Shown piece by piece: positions 62,617 to 64,000 of a stretch of DNA of 64,000 nt. A program made the position numbers and the translations under genes. The stretch lies in the NCBI RefSeq assembly GCF_030817355.1, contig NZ_JAUSZH010000001.1, forward strand, positions 1,302,001 through 1,366,000. The letters run 5' to 3'. Position 1 is the stretch's first letter. Each line of letters begins with the position of its first letter. The notes beneath the pieces were generated by a model that was given only the letters and a program-made list of their open reading frames with translations, had not been told where the DNA came from and made no database searches. This DNA is from Streptomyces sp. V1I1. Its GTDB lineage: Bacteria; Actinomycetota; Actinomycetes; Streptomycetales; Streptomycetaceae.

Positions 62617-63867
62617 CTAGACCTGTGCCTGTACGGATGTCTGTACGGATGTCTGTGCGGATGCTGGTACGGATGTCGGTACGGGTGTGTATACGGCGCT
62701 CTTCTCCGCGCTTTCCTCCACCGCGGCGAGCACCCGCTGCACCTGCAGCCCGTCCGCGAACGACGGCGCGGGGTCGGTACCCGTGGCGATCGCCACGACC
62801 AGATCGCGCGCCTGGTGGGCGAAGGTGTGCTCGTAGCCGAGCGCGTGGCCGGGCGGCCACCACGCCTCCAGATAGGGATGCTCCGACTCGGTGATGAGGA
62901 TCCGCCGGAAGCCGGATGAGGCGGCGGGCTCGGTGTGGTCGTGGAAGGACAGCTCGTTGAGCCGCTCCAGGTCGAAGGCCAACGACCCCTGCTCGCCGTT
63001 GATTTCGAGCCGCAGCGCGTTCTTGCGGCCGGACGCCATCCGGGTGGCCTCGAAGGAAGCGAGCGCACCCGACGCGAGCCGCCCGGTGAACACGGCCGCG
63101 TCGTCGACGGTGACCGGGCCTCGCTCGGCGCCGCCCGAGGCGGAGAGACCGGCCGAAGCGCCGGCGAGCAGCGGACGCTCCCGTACGAAGGTCTCCGAGA
63201 GCGCCGATACCCCGACCAGCGGCTCCCCCGCCAGATACTGCGCCAGGTCCACGATGTGCGCGCCCAGATCGCCCAGCGCGCCCGAGCCCGCGTGCTCGCG
63301 CTTGAGCCGCCAGGTGAGGGGGAACTGAGGGTCGACCAGCCAGTCCTGGAGATAGGTGAAGCGCACATGCCGCAGGGTGCCGAGCCTGCCATCGGCGATC
63401 AGCCGGCGCGCGTAAGCGATAGCGGGCACCCGACGGTAGTTGAAGCCGACCATCGCCAGCTGACCGCGTTCCCTGGCGCGTTCTGCCGCCGTGACCATCG
63501 CCTCGGCCTCGGCGACGGAGTTGGCCAGCGGCTTCTCGCACAGGACGTGCTTGCCCGCCTCCAGTGCCGCGATCGCGATCTCCGCATGGCTGTCACCCGG
63601 TGTGCAGATGTCGACGAGCTGCACATCGTCGCGGGTCACGAGGTCGCGCCAGTCGGTCTCCGCCGCAGCCCAGCCGTGTCTGTCGGCCGCGGCCCGCACG
63701 GCTGCCTCGTCACGGCCGCCGATCGCGGCGAGGACCGGCCGCAGCGGCAGGTCGAAGACGCGTCCGACGGTGCGCCACCCCTGTGAGTGGGCGGCGCCCA
63801 TGAACGCGTATCCGACCATGCCGACGCCAAGTGTCGGCACAGCGGCCTCACTGTCCCTCTGTTCCAT
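62617..63867 (-). CDS. Gfo/Idh/MocA family oxidoreductase
   Basis: 416 residues. NAD(P)-binding N-terminus LGVGMVGYAFMGAAHSQGWR, then LVDICTPGDSHAEIAIAALE and KHVLCEKPLANS with the catalytic-type Lys. The C-terminal domain contains RFTYLQDWLVDP and DLGAHIVDLAQYLAGE. It oxidises a sugar or cyclitol. The last ~25 residues (TSVPASAQTSVQTSVQ) come from 12-bp tandem DNA repeats at 62630-62689, beyond the normal family end. Confidence 0.9.
   Translation of the reverse strand: MEQRDSEAAVPTLGVGMVGYAFMGAAHSQGWRTVGRVFDLPLRPVLAAIGGRDEAAVRAAADRHGWAAAETDWRDLVTRDDVQLVDICTPGDSHAEIAIAALEAGKHVLCEKPLANSVAEAEAMVTAAERARERGQLAMVGFNYRRVPAIAYARRLIADGRLGTLRHVRFTYLQDWLVDPQFPLTWRLKREHAGSGALGDLGAHIVDLAQYLAGEPLVGVSALSETFVRERPLLAGASAGLSASGGAERGPVTVDDAAVFTGRLASGALASFEATRMASGRKNALRLEINGEQGSLAFDLERLNELSFHDHTEPAASSGFRRILITESEHPYLEAWWPPGHALGYEHTFAHQARDLVVAIATGTDPAPSFADGLQVQRVLAAVEESAEKSAVYTPVPTSVPASAQTSVQTSVQAQV
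62630..62689 (-). repeat. Five 12-bp tandem units at the 3' end of the Gfo/Idh/MocA gene
   Basis: Units of the form TGTACGGATGTC at 62630-62641, 62642-62653, then degenerate copies to 62689. They encode the SVQT-like tail and keep frame. Confidence 0.75.
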
Positions 63868-63913
63868 ACGGGTTCCTCCTCGTCGGTCTGCTCGGTGGGG
63901 GCGGGCGCGCCGG

Positions 63914-64000
63914 TCAGCTGAAGCCGGTGGGCAGGTACTCGTCGACGTTCTCCTTGGTCACGACGGCCGAGTAGAGGGTGATCGAGGCGGGGATCTCCAG
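63914..64000 (-). CDS. Sugar ABC transporter substrate-binding protein, C-terminal end
   Basis: The last 28 codons (LEIPASITLYSAVVTKENVD, EYLPTGFS) match the C-terminus of ribose/inositol-type periplasmic binding proteins. The rest lies beyond the window. It is upstream of the Gfo/Idh/MocA and isomerase genes, so a sugar uptake-catabolism operon is likely. Confidence 0.6.
   Translation of the reverse strand: MEIPASITLYSAVVTKENVDEYLPTGFS

Overview
This is a high-GC actinobacterial chromosome segment and almost certainly Streptomyces. Supporting signs are an ATP-binding/XRE/DUF397 regulatory trio, a DUF574-type methyltransferase, a secreted peptidase-inhibitor I36 protein, ROK-controlled xylAB, an actinobacterial ebo cluster, many GTG starts, and GTGA/ATGA start-stop overlaps. 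No prophage, origin, rRNA or CRISPR array was seen. One tRNA gene (Leu, GAG anticodon) is present.

Layout. 1-1150: start of a GH15 glucoamylase-like gene and a decayed M28 peptidase tail. 1241-6467: an MmyB-type regulator divergent from a tightly packed cassette (HTH protein, ImmA/IrrE-like metallopeptidase, MAB_1171c membrane protein, FAD oxidoreductase). 6464-10678: xylose catabolism (ROK repressor, xylA, xylB). 10704-13332: LysR regulator, cysteine dioxygenase and YeiH-type exporter. 13425-14800: DUF574 methyltransferase, then IS and hydrolase debris. 14803-20467: an ATP-binding protein and its usual XRE/DUF397 partners, pushed apart by a four-gene cassette (two P-loop kinase-like proteins, a beta-helix/pore protein, an SDR). 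20477-23165: N-formylglutamate amidohydrolase and a secreted GH5 endoglycoceramidase-like enzyme.

23861-30350: a RiPP/bacteriocin export locus with a GG-leader precursor, an HlyD-type adaptor, a C39 peptidase-ABC exporter and a second NHLP-type ABC protein. No modifying enzyme is encoded. 30376-39897: a pterin/flavin-like biosynthetic cluster with a GTP cyclohydrolase II homologue carrying Met at the Tyr105 position, an ArfB-like creatininase-family protein, a RibD-type reductase, a PTPS homologue with a degraded metal site, a methyltransferase, a glycosyltransferase, a flippase-like membrane protein, a dehydrogenase, a CDP-alcohol phosphatidyltransferase and an acyl-CoA ligase. The product is unknown to me.

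40407-49074: secreted protease plus a small secreted peptide, Zn-ADH, I36 inhibitor, tRNA-Leu, a frameshifted DUF2254 gene, an aldehyde dehydrogenase, and a deletion scar joining 5'-truncated sucD to a 5'-truncated OFA-family transporter. 49160-57485: a minus-strand ebo-type metabolite-traffic operon in which an inositol-3-phosphate synthase takes the place usually held by EboD. 57574-64000: a very large secreted sugar dehydrogenase/PKD/CBM/ThuA/DUF1080 protein, a sugar isomerase, a Gfo/Idh/MocA oxidoreductase and the end of a sugar ABC binding protein, together suggesting oxidised-sugar or cyclitol catabolism.

Strongest candidates for undescribed biology are the four-gene cassette that splits the ATP-binding/XRE locus, and the FAPy-type cyclohydrolase cluster. 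All calls come from reading the sequence by eye; no database search was run.
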